This document shows, one piece after another, positions 1 through 8,273 of a stretch of DNA of 45,141 nt; position 1 is the stretch's first letter; each line of letters starts with the position of its first letter. Where the stretch lies: contig JAUNVF010000015.1 of assembly GCA_030537815.1 (NCBI GenBank), positions 1 through 45,141 on the forward strand, written 5' to 3'. The notes under the pieces are model-generated. The model was given only the letters and a program-made list of their open reading frames with translations. It did no database searches and was not told where the DNA came from. The stretch is from Tissierellia bacterium (GTDB lineage: Bacteria; Bacillota; Clostridia; Tissierellales; Peptoniphilaceae). A program made the translations under genes and the position numbers.

Positions 1-1383
1 TTTATTCCGGAGGAATTCCCAAAATTGGGCGATATAGATAATCTTATGAATTTATCATATGATGAATTGAGCAGCTATATATTAAATCTTTATTTTGATG
101 AATTGGGAGAAGATATTTTGAGGGAAGCATCTAAAAAAGCTTATGATGATAAATTTCCCGAAGAAGTGGTGCCGGTTAAGATGGCAGATAAAGCGGCATT
201 TTTGGAACTTTATCATGGTAAAACATTGGCATTTAAGGATATGGCTCTTTCGATACTCCCTCATCTATTAAAGGCTTCTCTAAAGCTCAAAAAAGATGAT
301 AGAAAGGTATTGATTCTCGTAGCGACCTCAGGAGACACTGGGAAAGCTGCACTTGAGGGTTTTAAAGATATCGAAGATCTCAGTATTGCAGTTTACTTCC
401 CCGACGGCGGGGTGAGTGAGGTTCAAAAGCTACAGATGATAACTCAAAGAGGTGACAATACTTATGTAGCTGCGATAGAAGGAAATTTTGACGATGCTCA
501 AAGAGGAGTAAAGGAGATTTTTACAGACGAGAATTACAAGTCTGAGCTAGAAAAAAAATCCTATATATTATCGTCAGCGAATTCTATTAATATAGGCAGA
601 TTGATACCTCAGGTTGTGTATTATGTATATGGTTATATAAATCTCATAAAAAATGGATCGATTGAGAAATCAGATTCGATAAATATTGCGGTTCCAACAG
701 GTAATTTTGGAAATGTACTAGCAGCATATTATGCTAAGAGGATGGGACTTCCTGTAAATAAATTGATAATAGCATCAAATGACAATAGAGTATTGACAGA
801 TTTTTTTGATACCGGAAAATATGATAGCGACAGGGAGCTTTATCTAACTTCTTCTCCGTCGATGGATATATTAGTTTCGAGTAATTTAGAGAGATTTTTA
901 TACCATATTTCAGATTCAAATGAAGAAAAGATAAAAGATGCCATGAAAAAATTGAATAGAGATAAATTATTTGAATGGGATTTGTTTTCTGACGAGGAAT
1001 TTGCCGCTTCAGCTAGTGAAGAGGATATAAGTAAATCAATAAAAAAAGTTTATGAAGATTTCGATTATATAATTGATCCTCATACGGCTACTGCATATCA
1101 TGCATATGAAAAATACCTTGAAAAAGAGAAGGATGACAAATTTACTCTTATAGCTTCGACTGCAAGTCCTTTTAAGTTCTCAAACAAAGTTCTCGAGTCA
1201 TTAGATATGGAAGTTCCCGACGATGAATTTATGTCTTTAGAATTGCTCTCTAAGAAAATGAAGGCGGAGATACCACTATCTCTTAGGGAATTAAAGTCGA
1301 TGCCGATCAGGCATAAAGATATTATAAAGCCAAGCGAGATGAGAGGATTTATAGATGAAATCGTAGGTGATGAAAATGATTAG
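1..1383 (+). CDS. thrC: Threonine synthase, 5' end outside the window
   Basis: PLP enzyme converting O-phosphohomoserine to threonine, the last step of threonine synthesis. The frame is open from base 1, and the first residues (FIPEEFPKLGDIDNLMNLSY) match the N-terminal region of threonine synthases. The gene therefore starts upstream of the window, and the in-frame TTG at 25 is not a start. Visible motifs: HGKTLAFKD with the PLP lysine near base 235, and ATSGDTGKAAL, which binds the PLP phosphate. The C-terminal part has the usual bacterial length. The 3' end overlaps thrB by a few bases, so the two are probably translationally coupled. The assignment is firm; only the start is missing. Confidence 0.96.
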   Translation, partial: FIPEEFPKLGDIDNLMNLSYDELSSYILNLYFDELGEDILREASKKAYDDKFPEEVVPVKMADKAAFLELYHGKTLAFKDMALSILPHLLKASLKLKKDDRKVLILVATSGDTGKAALEGFKDIEDLSIAVYFPDGGVSEVQKLQMITQRGDNTYVAAIEGNFDDAQRGVKEIFTDENYKSELEKKSYILSSANSINIGRLIPQVVYYVYGYINLIKNGSIEKSDSINIAVPTGNFGNVLAAYYAKRMGLPVNKLIIASNDNRVLTDFFDTGKYDSDRELYLTSSPSMDILVSSNLERFLYHISDSNEEKIKDAMKKLNRDKLFEWDLFSDEEFAASASEEDISKSIKKVYEDFDYIIDPHTATAYHAYEKYLEKEKDDKFTLIASTASPFKFSNKVLESLDMEVPDDEFMSLELLSKKMKAEIPLSLRELKSMPIRHKDIIKPSEMRGFIDEIVGDEND

Positions 1384-2230
1384 GATAAAGGTCCCTGCGA
1401 CAAGTGCCAATATAGGTCCCGGATTCGATGTCTTTGGAATGGCTCTCGACCTCTACAATGAATTCGTATTTGAAGATTCAGATGATTTTGGTGGCGATAA
1501 TTTAGTTTACGAAGCTTATAAGTACACATTTGATAAATACGAAAAAAATGCTGAACCTGTAGATATAGAGATAATAACGAATATACCTATCGCCAGGGGA
1601 CTTGGATCATCTTCTACCTGTATTGTCGCCGGAATAGCGGCCGCATTATTGAAGATTGAAGGAGAGATAGACAGGGAAAGAGTATTGGAAATCGCTACTG
1701 AAATAGAGGGTCATCCGGATAATGTCGCTCCAGCGATTTTCGGGTCATTAGTTACATCTGTAATAGACTCTGATAGGATTTTTTATAATATAAATAATCC
1801 ACATAGCGATTTAGGATTTGTAGCAATAATACCCGATTTTGAATTATCAACTAAAAAAGCAAGAGAGATTCTACCTGAGTCTGTATCGAGAGAGGATTCG
1901 ATATTCAATACAAGTAGATCCTGTCTATTAATTCCTGCATTGGAAAAACTCGACGAAGAAATGATAAAGGCATGTCTAAAAGATAGATTGCACGAGCCTT
2001 ATAGGAAGAGTTTGATAAAAGGTTATGGCGATATAGAATCTGAAGCCGATAGAGTCGGAGCGATAGGAACTTATTTGAGCGGAGCCGGTCCTACTATTAT
2101 AAGCATTTACAATAAATTAGAAAAAGATATTCCTGAATCGATTAAATCATTTGCAAATAAAAATTTTCCGGGATGGGAAATAAAGTCATTGAATCTGGAT
2201 ACTGAGGGTATACAATATACAGAGGGGTGA
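1376..2230 (+). CDS. thrB: Homoserine kinase
   Basis: GHMP-family kinase that phosphorylates homoserine to give the ThrC substrate. The N-terminus IRIKVPATSANIGPGFD is the family signature. The ATP-binding loop PIARGLGSSST lies near residue 75, followed by EGHPDNVAPAIFG; the late GAGPT motif is also present. Length (284 aa) is normal. The start is chosen at ATG 1376, about 8 bases after a GTAGGTG ribosome site; GTG 1367 and ATG 1370 are in frame but too close to that site. It overlaps the end of thrC. Order thrC-thrB is common in Bacillota. Confidence 0.95.
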   Translation: MIRIKVPATSANIGPGFDVFGMALDLYNEFVFEDSDDFGGDNLVYEAYKYTFDKYEKNAEPVDIEIITNIPIARGLGSSSTCIVAGIAAALLKIEGEIDRERVLEIATEIEGHPDNVAPAIFGSLVTSVIDSDRIFYNINNPHSDLGFVAIIPDFELSTKKAREILPESVSREDSIFNTSRSCLLIPALEKLDEEMIKACLKDRLHEPYRKSLIKGYGDIESEADRVGAIGTYLSGAGPTIISIYNKLEKDIPESIKSFANKNFPGWEIKSLNLDTEGIQYTEG

Positions 2231-2234
2231 TTTC

Positions 2235-2786
2235 GTGAAGATTTTAAAATGGAATGATGTGGAAGTATCTGAATGGGCAGGCGGAAAAAGCTATAGGATT
2301 TATATAAATCCGGAATCGTCAAATGTGGTTAAAAGAGATTTTGATCTGATGCTTACATCTGCGACATGTGAATTGGACGAAGGTGTATTTTCCGATTATA
2401 CTGGATTTACAAGATATATATCACCTATAGATAATGATCTTTTATTGAGAGTTCAGGGTGAGGAGATCTTGTTGAAGCCGAATATGGTATACAGATTTAG
2501 CGGAGCTATTGATGTAGTCAGTCTTACCAAGGTAGTAGATTATAATCTGATAATAAGAGATGATTACGAAGCGAGTCTTATATCTATTTCTCTCGTAAAT
2601 GATAGGAATATAAATCTTGAGCACAAGAATTATATAATACAGAGCTTTGAAGGAGATATAAATTTTAAATTCAATGGACAAGAAGGAGTTTTGAATTCGA
2701 AAGATGCTCTTTTATTGGATGATAAAAGAGGGGAGATAACCATATCTTCAGATGAGGCTATATCCGTATTTATTACTGAATTTTAA
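2235..2786 (+). CDS. HutD/Ves-family cupin-like protein
   Basis: Small beta-sheet protein of 183 aa. The pattern EWAGGKSYRIYINPESS, then a DFDLMLTSATCELDEGVFSDYTG-like segment (split by other residues), then FTRYISPIDNDLLL, is that of the HutD/Ves family: W-x-GG near the N-terminus, an F-S-x-x-x-G step, then a hydrophobic R-x-I-x-P-I strand. HutD proteins are usually tied to histidine utilisation and Ves to cold response in E. coli; neither has a firm biochemical role. Here the gene starts 4 bases after thrB, apparently in the same operon, and ends just before a terminator. A link to threonine metabolism is inferred from position only. Confidence 0.7.
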   Translation: MKILKWNDVEVSEWAGGKSYRIYINPESSNVVKRDFDLMLTSATCELDEGVFSDYTGFTRYISPIDNDLLLRVQGEEILLKPNMVYRFSGAIDVVSLTKVVDYNLIIRDDYEASLISISLVNDRNINLEHKNYIIQSFEGDINFKFNGQEGVLNSKDALLLDDKRGEITISSDEAISVFITEF

Positions 2787-2812
2787 ATAAATATAATTAG
2801 ATTGGAAAAATT

Positions 2813-2860
2813 AAAAGGAGCTAGCGATTGCTATTGCAATTACTAACTCCTTTTAATTTT
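2813..2860. terminator. Bidirectional terminator between thr operon and pepA
   Basis: AAAAGGAGCTAG (2813-2824) pairs with CTAACTCCTTTT (2843-2854) with one C/A mismatch, leaving an 18-base loop. T-rich bases follow on the + strand and the A-run gives a T-run on the - strand, so it can serve both convergent units. Confidence 0.75.
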
Positions 2861-2895
2861 ATTTTAATCTGTAATCAATATTTTTTAAATCAGAT

Positions 2896-4335
2896 TTATT
2901 TAGAGGCATTTACGACAAAATTATATAATGTCTTGACAGGAATTCCAGTAGCTCCTTTATTTAGATATCCCCAGCCCCTTGCATTATACGCTGGTCCCGC
3001 TATGTCGAGATGAACCCAAGGAGTATCCTCAACAAAATGTTCTAAAAACATACCTGCAGTTATAGTCCCTCCAAATCTTCCTGTCGAGTTTTTTAGATCT
3101 GCAAAATCTCCTTTGAGGAGTTCTCGCATTTCGGGAAAAGAAGGTAGTAGCCATACATATTCGCCGGATCTGTCTGCAGATTTTGCTATATCTTTAAAGA
3201 CCTTCTCGTCATTTGTAATGGCACCTGTAGTGTATTCTCCGAGTCCGACCAGACAAGCTCCAGTGAGCGTGGCTATGTCTATAATACATTCACTATTTAT
3301 CTTAGTAGCAGCATAGTATAGGGCATCAGCCAGTGTCAGTCTTCCTTCAGCATCGGTATTGATTACTTCTATGCTACTTCCTTTCATAGAACTTATAATA
3401 TCTCCGTTTTTATAAGCTCCACCTGAAATCATATTTTCACAAGCTGCGACTATTCCAACAACATTTTTATTTATTTTATTTTTAGCGACAGCATATATTG
3501 ATCCAATTACCGAAGCTGAACCCGCCATATCCATTTTCATGGTAAGCATTCCGTCAGCCGGCTTCAGCGCATAACCGCCTGAATCATAGGTGAGACCTTT
3601 TCCGACAAGACTTATCGCCGGCTTATCATCTCCTTCCGGAAGATATTTCATAATTATGAATTTAGGCTCTTTTTCTGAACCTTCCGCTACTGCTAGGAAG
3701 GCTTTCATGCCGAGTTTTTCTATATCTTCTCTTCCTAAAACTTCAACTTTTACGCCATATTTTTCAAGATTATCGGTGGCGAATCTCGCCAATACTTCGG
3801 GATACATATCTATAGCCGGGGTATTTACTAAATCTCTAGTGAGATTAATGCCTTCGACCAATGTTTCGACTTCGGATATTGCTTTTTGAGCGGCTTCATC
3901 TTTCCCTTCGAGTGGTATCAATCCTATCCTCTCAAGGCTATTTGATTTTTTTTCGCTCAAATACCTGTCGAATTTATACTCGCTCTGTAATAATCCTTCA
4001 ATTATAGACTTTACAGTCTTTCTGGAGCATATGCCCTCTATTTTTGTTGCATGGACAGATGCTTCTTTTATATTATTTTTATTTAATTCGCCGGCCGCTT
4101 TGAAAGCTGCTAATCTTAAGATATTGCCATCGACCTTTTCAGCTTCTCCCAAGCCAATCAATATTATATTTTGAGATCCGGGCCCAAGATTGGAATAAAT
4201 CTTATTTGTAGATGAATCAAATTTTAAATTATTTATAGCATAATTTCTACTCTCTTCGTCGAGCATATTTAGTTCTTCGCCTTTTATAGTAAAATAGATA
4301 TTGACATCATATCTTTCTGATATTTTAATTTTCAA
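2896..4335 (-). CDS. pepA: Leucyl aminopeptidase, M17 family
   Basis: Cytosolic dimetal exopeptidase releasing N-terminal residues from peptides. The metal-site signature NTDAEGRL and the catalytic-lysine segment VGKGLTYDSGGYALKP are both present; family members usually have F for Y and S for A in the latter. Length (479 aa) is normal, with an N-terminal macro-like domain (about 1-165) and the catalytic domain after it. The start is TTG at 4335, preceded by AGGAGG at 7 bases. It lies downstream of the L25 gene, but a terminator separates them. No signal peptide. Confidence 0.93.
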   Translation of the reverse strand: MKIKISERYDVNIYFTIKGEELNMLDEESRNYAINNLKFDSSTNKIYSNLGPGSQNIILIGLGEAEKVDGNILRLAAFKAAGELNKNNIKEASVHATKIEGICSRKTVKSIIEGLLQSEYKFDRYLSEKKSNSLERIGLIPLEGKDEAAQKAISEVETLVEGINLTRDLVNTPAIDMYPEVLARFATDNLEKYGVKVEVLGREDIEKLGMKAFLAVAEGSEKEPKFIIMKYLPEGDDKPAISLVGKGLTYDSGGYALKPADGMLTMKMDMAGSASVIGSIYAVAKNKINKNVVGIVAACENMISGGAYKNGDIISSMKGSSIEVINTDAEGRLTLADALYYAATKINSECIIDIATLTGACLVGLGEYTTGAITNDEKVFKDIAKSADRSGEYVWLLPSFPEMRELLKGDFADLKNSTGRFGGTITAGMFLEHFVEDTPWVHLDIAGPAYNARGWGYLNKGATGIPVKTLYNFVVNASK

Positions 4336-4375
4336 TTAAAGTCCTCCTAATTTTCGGCAATTAAATGCCTATGTA

Positions 4376-4408
4376 AAATATAAAAGAGCCTGCTAATTCG
4401 CGGCTCTC
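4376..4408 (-). terminator. Terminator after the L25 gene
   Basis: On the - strand AGAGCC (4407-4402) pairs with GGCTCT (4390-4385), followed by TTTTATATTTT. It lies just after the L25 stop and before the aminopeptidase. Confidence 0.7.
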
Positions 4409-4412
4409 AATA

Positions 4413-5069
4413 TTATTCTTCTGTTTCTTCAGAATCTTCTTCAGTTTCATCAACTGTCGGTACATCAGCCGCATCGACATCTAATGCTTCTTCTTCCTCT
4501 TCTATCTCTTCTTCTCTCGGCTCTGAAAGCGTAGCTACAAGCTCTTCAGGATCGACAAGGAATGTCAATTTTTCGTCTGAGAAGATATCGAGATCCTTTA
4601 CGAGAATTTGATCTCCGTATTGCATATCGATTACATTTGCAACAGCTGATTGAGGTATATCGACAGGTAGACATTCTATCTCAACTTCATTCATCTGCTG
4701 AGCTAGAACTGAAGGTTGAAGTTTTATTTCATCTCTACCTTCTAATACGATAGGAATATTGATTTTTAGTAATTCCTTCATATTAAGTGCATAGAAGTCG
4801 ACATGAGTATACTGATTCTTATAAGGATGCTTTTGAACTTCCTTTAATAGAACAGGAGTCGCTTCTCCGTCGATTACTATATCAACTATAGTACTGGTAC
4901 CTGCTTGAGTATATACCTTCGCAAGGTCTTTTTCTGTAACTGTAATTGTCCTGGTATCTTCGCCTTTTCCATATATAACGCCAGGTATAATTTGCTTTGC
5001 TCTTAATTTGTTTACTTTATTTTTACCTATGCTATCACGCATTTCTGCATTTAGCTTAATTTCTGCCAT
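4413..5069 (-). CDS. rplY: 50S ribosomal protein L25 / general stress protein Ctc
   Basis: 5S rRNA-binding ribosomal protein of the long (TL5/Ctc) type, 218 aa. The N-terminal L25 domain (about 1-90) contains KLRAKQIIPGVIYGKGED and KEVQKHPYKNQYTHVDFYAL; the C-terminal beta domain runs from about 95 to 185. It ends in a strongly acidic tail (EEEIEEEEEALDVD and onward) typical of this family. The ribosome site is AAAGGGGGAATTCCT just before ATG 5069. It has its own promoter and terminator, so is probably monocistronic. In Bacillus ctc is a general stress gene; whether that holds here is unknown. Confidence 0.93.
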   Translation of the reverse strand: MAEIKLNAEMRDSIGKNKVNKLRAKQIIPGVIYGKGEDTRTITVTEKDLAKVYTQAGTSTIVDIVIDGEATPVLLKEVQKHPYKNQYTHVDFYALNMKELLKINIPIVLEGRDEIKLQPSVLAQQMNEVEIECLPVDIPQSAVANVIDMQYGDQILVKDLDIFSDEKLTFLVDPEELVATLSEPREEEIEEEEEALDVDAADVPTVDETEEDSEETEE

Positions 5070-5111
5070 AGGAATTCCCCCTTTAATTTGATCTATAGGC
5101 TGATATCGTTA

Positions 5112-5140
5112 ATTATACCAAATATGGCATTTAGTGTCTA
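5112..5140 (-). promoter_or_regulatory. Promoter of the L25 gene
   Basis: On the - strand TAGACA (5140-5135), a 17-base spacer, then TATAAT (5117-5112), preceded by TGG, giving an extended -10 of sigma-A type. It lies about 45 bases upstream of the L25 start. Confidence 0.7.
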
Positions 5141-5174
5141 GTTTTTAAATACTTAATGAATTTTATACCAAAAA

Positions 5175-5420
5175 TTAATTGTTTAATATCATAAGCAATA
5201 ATAATCCGGGTATCCCTAAGAAACCGGCTATTAATGAATTAAAGAAATTTATATCTAAATTAACCGAAAAAAATCCGGCAAATAGATTGAAAGCAAATAG
5301 TATTACGACTCCCGTGATGCTGTTTATCAGAAGTTTTATTATAACTTTCATCGATAGGGAAAATAATTTAGTGAAAACAAGCATTAAAAATATGCCTATT
5401 AAGGCGGCGATTATCATCAT
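5175..5420 (-). CDS. BofA-family membrane protein
   Basis: Small hydrophobic protein (81 aa) with two to three membrane segments. The C-terminal pattern NSITGVVILFAFNLF, then NLDINFFNSLIAGFLGIPG, matches the pro-sigmaK processing inhibitor BofA family. BofA holds the SpoIVFB protease inactive in Bacillus forespore engulfment, but relatives also occur in clostridia without that checkpoint. Start at 5420 (MMIIAAL) is chosen because AAAGGA lies 8 bases before it; the upstream in-frame ATGs at 5462 and 5429 lack well placed ribosome sites. No recR or other usual neighbour is visible. Confidence 0.75.
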   Translation of the reverse strand: MMIIAALIGIFLMLVFTKLFSLSMKVIIKLLINSITGVVILFAFNLFAGFFSVNLDINFFNSLIAGFLGIPGLLLLMILNN

Positions 5421-5510
5421 ATTTATCATCCTTTCATTTCTTATATTATGATTATACCCCATAGATTAATCAATTGCACAAGATTACAAAATTGTATTTT
5501 TATAAAGTAG

Positions 5511-5539
5511 TTGTGTTTAAATATTTTCTGTTATACAAT
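5511..5539 (+). promoter_or_regulatory. Candidate promoter of the serine hydrolase operon
   Basis: TTGTGT (5511-5516), 17-base spacer, TACAAT (5534-5539). A second possible -10, TATAAT, is at 5564-5569 but lacks a good -35. Confidence 0.5.
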
Positions 5540-5595
5540 ATCTTAAACTGAATAAATTTCATTTATAATTTTTATATATGGATAAGAGGTGTCAT

Positions 5596-6684
5596 ATGAA
5601 ATATCATTTTACTCGAGACAATAGAGGAAATATTGACAAGATGAATAAGCATAAGCAGAGGAAGAGATACAAATCTAGGCTTAATAAGAGAAAAAATAAA
5701 TACAGAATGATTAAAAATATAGTCTTGGGATTTTTGATAATACTCTCAATAATTTTGATTGCATTTTTTTCTATAACTGTATATAGAAACCGAATCGATG
5801 AAAATGATATTGATGACAGAATAGAAGCGCATGAAATTGATGATGAATTCTCGGAATACTCTGATAATTCGGATTTAGAAATTGGAACTTTAGATGATGA
5901 AATAATGAAGGAATTTGATCAAGATAGAGAAACACCTAATCCCGGTCTTCTCGATAATGAAATTAAAAGATATTTGAGAAAAGAGGGGATTGAACTATCT
6001 AGTATAGGAGTAGCTTATTATAATCTCGATACGGATTTATTTTTAGGTATTAATGAAGATGAATTATTTTTAGCTGCAAGCACTATGAAGGTTCCCATAA
6101 ATATATTAGCATATGATTTGGCATTTGAAGATGATCTTGATTTAAGTCAAAAAATTACTTATTTAGAGGGAGATAAAGAGGGTGGCACAGGAATATTACA
6201 GGGTGAAAAAATCGGAGAAGATTATGAATTATCAGAGTTACTTACACTCATGATTACTGAAAGCGACAATGTAGCAACTAATATGATGTATAGATTTATG
6301 GGAGGTTATAATCAGGAGTATCTTCTGGATACATTGTCTAGATTATACGGAATCCACTGCAGTTATGGAAATAATATGACGCCAAATGATGCCATAAGAA
6401 TACTCAAGAGGATATACTATAATGAAGACGGTAATCCTTATTACGATAAACTAATATATGATATGAAGAATACTGTCTACAATATGTATTTTACTAAGAA
6501 TTTAAAAGGCGAGGATATCGCTCATAAAACAGGAGATTATGACGGATTTTACAATGATATAGGGATAGCTTTTTGTGAACAGGATTTTGCATTCGCCGTA
6601 TTTACGGATAATTTAGAACAACCGGAGAAGACACTTGCAGATTTAGGTAAAATAATATATGATTGGCATGTAAAAAATCAATAA
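5596..6684 (+). CDS. Membrane-anchored class A beta-lactamase-like serine hydrolase
   Basis: Serine hydrolase of the penicillin-recognising fold, 362 aa. A very basic N-terminus (1-40) is followed by a single membrane segment (41-63) and an acidic linker, then the catalytic domain outside the cell. The three fold motifs are intact: S162-T-M-K165, S223-D-N225 and K311-T-G313. Such anchored proteins in Gram-positives may act on peptidoglycan peptides or, less often, on beta-lactams; the sequence cannot tell which. The start is ATG 5596, 6 bases after AGAGG; the ATG at 5578 has no ribosome site. The exporter gene follows 13 bases later. Confidence 0.85.
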   Translation: MKYHFTRDNRGNIDKMNKHKQRKRYKSRLNKRKNKYRMIKNIVLGFLIILSIILIAFFSITVYRNRIDENDIDDRIEAHEIDDEFSEYSDNSDLEIGTLDDEIMKEFDQDRETPNPGLLDNEIKRYLRKEGIELSSIGVAYYNLDTDLFLGINEDELFLAASTMKVPINILAYDLAFEDDLDLSQKITYLEGDKEGGTGILQGEKIGEDYELSELLTLMITESDNVATNMMYRFMGGYNQEYLLDTLSRLYGIHCSYGNNMTPNDAIRILKRIYYNEDGNPYYDKLIYDMKNTVYNMYFTKNLKGEDIAHKTGDYDGFYNDIGIAFCEQDFAFAVFTDNLEQPEKTLADLGKIIYDWHVKNQ

Positions 6685-6697
6685 AAGAGGTGAGAGA

Positions 6698-7684
6698 TTG
6701 AAAAACAAATCATTTTTATATGCATTTATAATCACATTGATTTGCTCGATACTTGGAAAGTATCTGAGCATGTTACCTTTGCTAAAAGTTATCGGCGCTA
6801 TGGTAATATCATTGTTGCTCGGTATGGCTGTTCAATTTATTCCCGGGGTTAAAGAAAATACTTCTTCAGGAGTAGCATTTATATCCAATAAATTCTTGAG
6901 ACTTGGTATTATTATTTTGGGATTTAAATTAAATTTATCGACATTGGCAGCGGAAGGACCAAAGACTTTGTTGATGGCTGTAATAGTTGTGACATTTACG
7001 ATTATCATACTTTATAATTGGGCAAAAAAAGCGGGCATCAATGAGGAACTGGCTATGTTGACTGCCTGTGGAACGGGCATATGTGGAGCGGCAGCTATAA
7101 TGGGTATAAGTCCACAAGTCAAGGCCAAAAGCGATGACTCGGTACTTGCAGTTGCCATAATATGCATACTAGGTACATTATTTACAGTTATTGAAGTCCT
7201 TATTTACCCATTTCTTGGTTTGACTCCAAAACAATTTGGAGTAATGAGCGGACTTACTCTTCACGAGATAGCTCATGCAGTTGCAGCAGCCGGATCTTTG
7301 GGTCCAGATATTGTAGAAGTTGCGACAATTGCAAAATTATCAAGGGTTTTACTTTTGGCTCCTGTAGCAATTATAGTAGGTTATTTACATCATAGAAAGC
7401 ATAAATTAGAATCAGATATGCCTAAAAAGGTACCAATACCATGGTTTATGTTGGGATTCCTATTGACGGCATTTATAGCCACTACCATCGACATGGGGCA
7501 GGATTTATTGAATAATTTGTCCTCTATAGCTTTTTTAATACTTGGAATGGCGATGGCTGCATTGGGAATGAATGTCAATTTCGAGGTATTATTTGAGAGA
7601 GGAAAGAAATTATTGCCAATAGCATTTGCTGTTTCGGTCATAACTTTTTTTATCGGATTTTTAGGTGCAAAGATCCTATTCTAA
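6698..7684 (+). CDS. YeiH/UPF0324-family membrane exporter
   Basis: Polytopic membrane protein (328 aa, about 10 helices) of the UPF0324/YeiH family, annotated elsewhere as a putative sulfate exporter; the substrate is not well proven. Family marks are GMAVQFIPG, RLGIIILGFKLNL, the CGTGICGAAAI motif and HEIAHAVAAA. Translation appears to start at TTG 6698, 7 bases after AAGAGGTG. It follows the serine hydrolase by 13 bases, so it is probably co-transcribed. The operon ends at a strong terminator. No LysR regulator, a frequent partner, is adjacent. Confidence 0.85.
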   Translation: MKNKSFLYAFIITLICSILGKYLSMLPLLKVIGAMVISLLLGMAVQFIPGVKENTSSGVAFISNKFLRLGIIILGFKLNLSTLAAEGPKTLLMAVIVVTFTIIILYNWAKKAGINEELAMLTACGTGICGAAAIMGISPQVKAKSDDSVLAVAIICILGTLFTVIEVLIYPFLGLTPKQFGVMSGLTLHEIAHAVAAAGSLGPDIVEVATIAKLSRVLLLAPVAIIVGYLHHRKHKLESDMPKKVPIPWFMLGFLLTAFIATTIDMGQDLLNNLSSIAFLILGMAMAALGMNVNFEVLFERGKKLLPIAFAVSVITFFIGFLGAKILF

Positions 7685-7689
7685 TAAAA

Positions 7690-7724
7690 AGAGATATCGC
7701 AATTAATCTGCGATATCTCTTTAT
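7690..7724. terminator. Bidirectional terminator, 12-bp perfect stem
   Basis: AGAGATATCGCA (7690-7701) and TGCGATATCTCT (7709-7720) pair perfectly around a 7-base loop, with T- and A-runs on either side. It serves the YeiH gene (+) and the FMN-binding lipoprotein gene (-). Confidence 0.9.
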
Positions 7725-7727
7725 TCT

Positions 7728-8066
7728 TTATTTTTCAGCATTCCTTAGAGCTTCATTCAAAGCTGCCCTGAATCCATCAGATGTCATAGTTGCAGCAGTT
7801 ATGGTATCGACCTCTCCATTTCCATTCTCTAAGACTAACTTTTTCAATCTTTCGAGAGCAACAGCTCCTATTTCCTCATTTTCATCATGATCTACAATAT
7901 TTATATCAGAAATTTTTCCATTTTCATCGATTGAAATATTTAATTTTATATTTTTGTCAGGGCTATATCCTTTACCTTCTCCTTCATAACTTCCTTCTTG
8001 GTATTTTGGTCCGCAAGATGTCAGTATAAGTATTGAGCAAAGCATTATCATTATCGACTTCTTCAA
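7728..8066 (-). CDS. FMN-binding domain lipoprotein
   Basis: Secreted lipoprotein (112 aa). Signal peptide with lipobox LTSC, lipidated Cys at 18, then an FMN-binding domain (about 28-110) like the C-terminal domain of RnfG/NqrC and NosR. The usual covalent flavin site is S/T-G-A-T with the flavin on the last Thr; here it reads TITAATMTSDGF, with the Gly replaced by Ala. Such proteins take part in extracytoplasmic electron transfer. Start is TTG 8066, about 7 bases after GGAGGTC. No ApbE flavin transferase gene is nearby. Confidence 0.85.
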   Translation of the reverse strand: MKKSIMIMLCSILILTSCGPKYQEGSYEGEGKGYSPDKNIKLNISIDENGKISDINIVDHDENEEIGAVALERLKKLVLENGNGEVDTITAATMTSDGFRAALNEALRNAEK

Positions 8067-8098
8067 TTTTGACCTCCATATGATTACTAATCGTAAAG

Positions 8099-8127
8099 AT
8101 TATATCAAGATTTAAAAAATCAGTCAA
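8099..8127 (-). promoter_or_regulatory. Promoter of the FMN-binding lipoprotein gene
   Basis: On the - strand TTGACT (8127-8122), 17-base spacer, TATAAT (8104-8099), with TGA before the -10. Near consensus for sigma-A. Confidence 0.8.
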
Positions 8128-8215
8128 ACCTAGAAGCAGTCGATAATCTAAAGATTTATTTGACAGTTATAGACTATGCTTGTAATAATAGGATTAATCA
8201 TTATAATTAAAGTGA

Positions 8216-8224
8216 TGGTATAAT
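8216..8224 (+). promoter_or_regulatory. Extended -10 promoter before the decarboxylase gene
   Basis: TGGTATAAT (8216-8224) is an ideal extended -10 without a good -35. A 7-bp inverted repeat, TCGATTA-TAC-TAATCGA (8234-8250), lies directly downstream at the expected transcript start. An alternative, TTGACA (8160-8165), 17 bases, TAATAA (8183-8188), lies further up. Confidence 0.55.
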
Positions 8225-8273
8225 TGGAGAGACTCGATTATACTAATCGATAAAAGAGAAATGAGGGATTGGT

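Noticed and set aside
25-27. TTG start for thrC at 25
   Set aside because: The frame is open from base 1 and the residues before the TTG match threonine synthase homologues, so the gene simply runs off the window edge.
5175-5420. BofA as proof of sporulation
   Set aside because: BofA-family proteins occur in non-spore-forming clostridia, and no spoIVFB, sigK or other sporulation gene is in the window.
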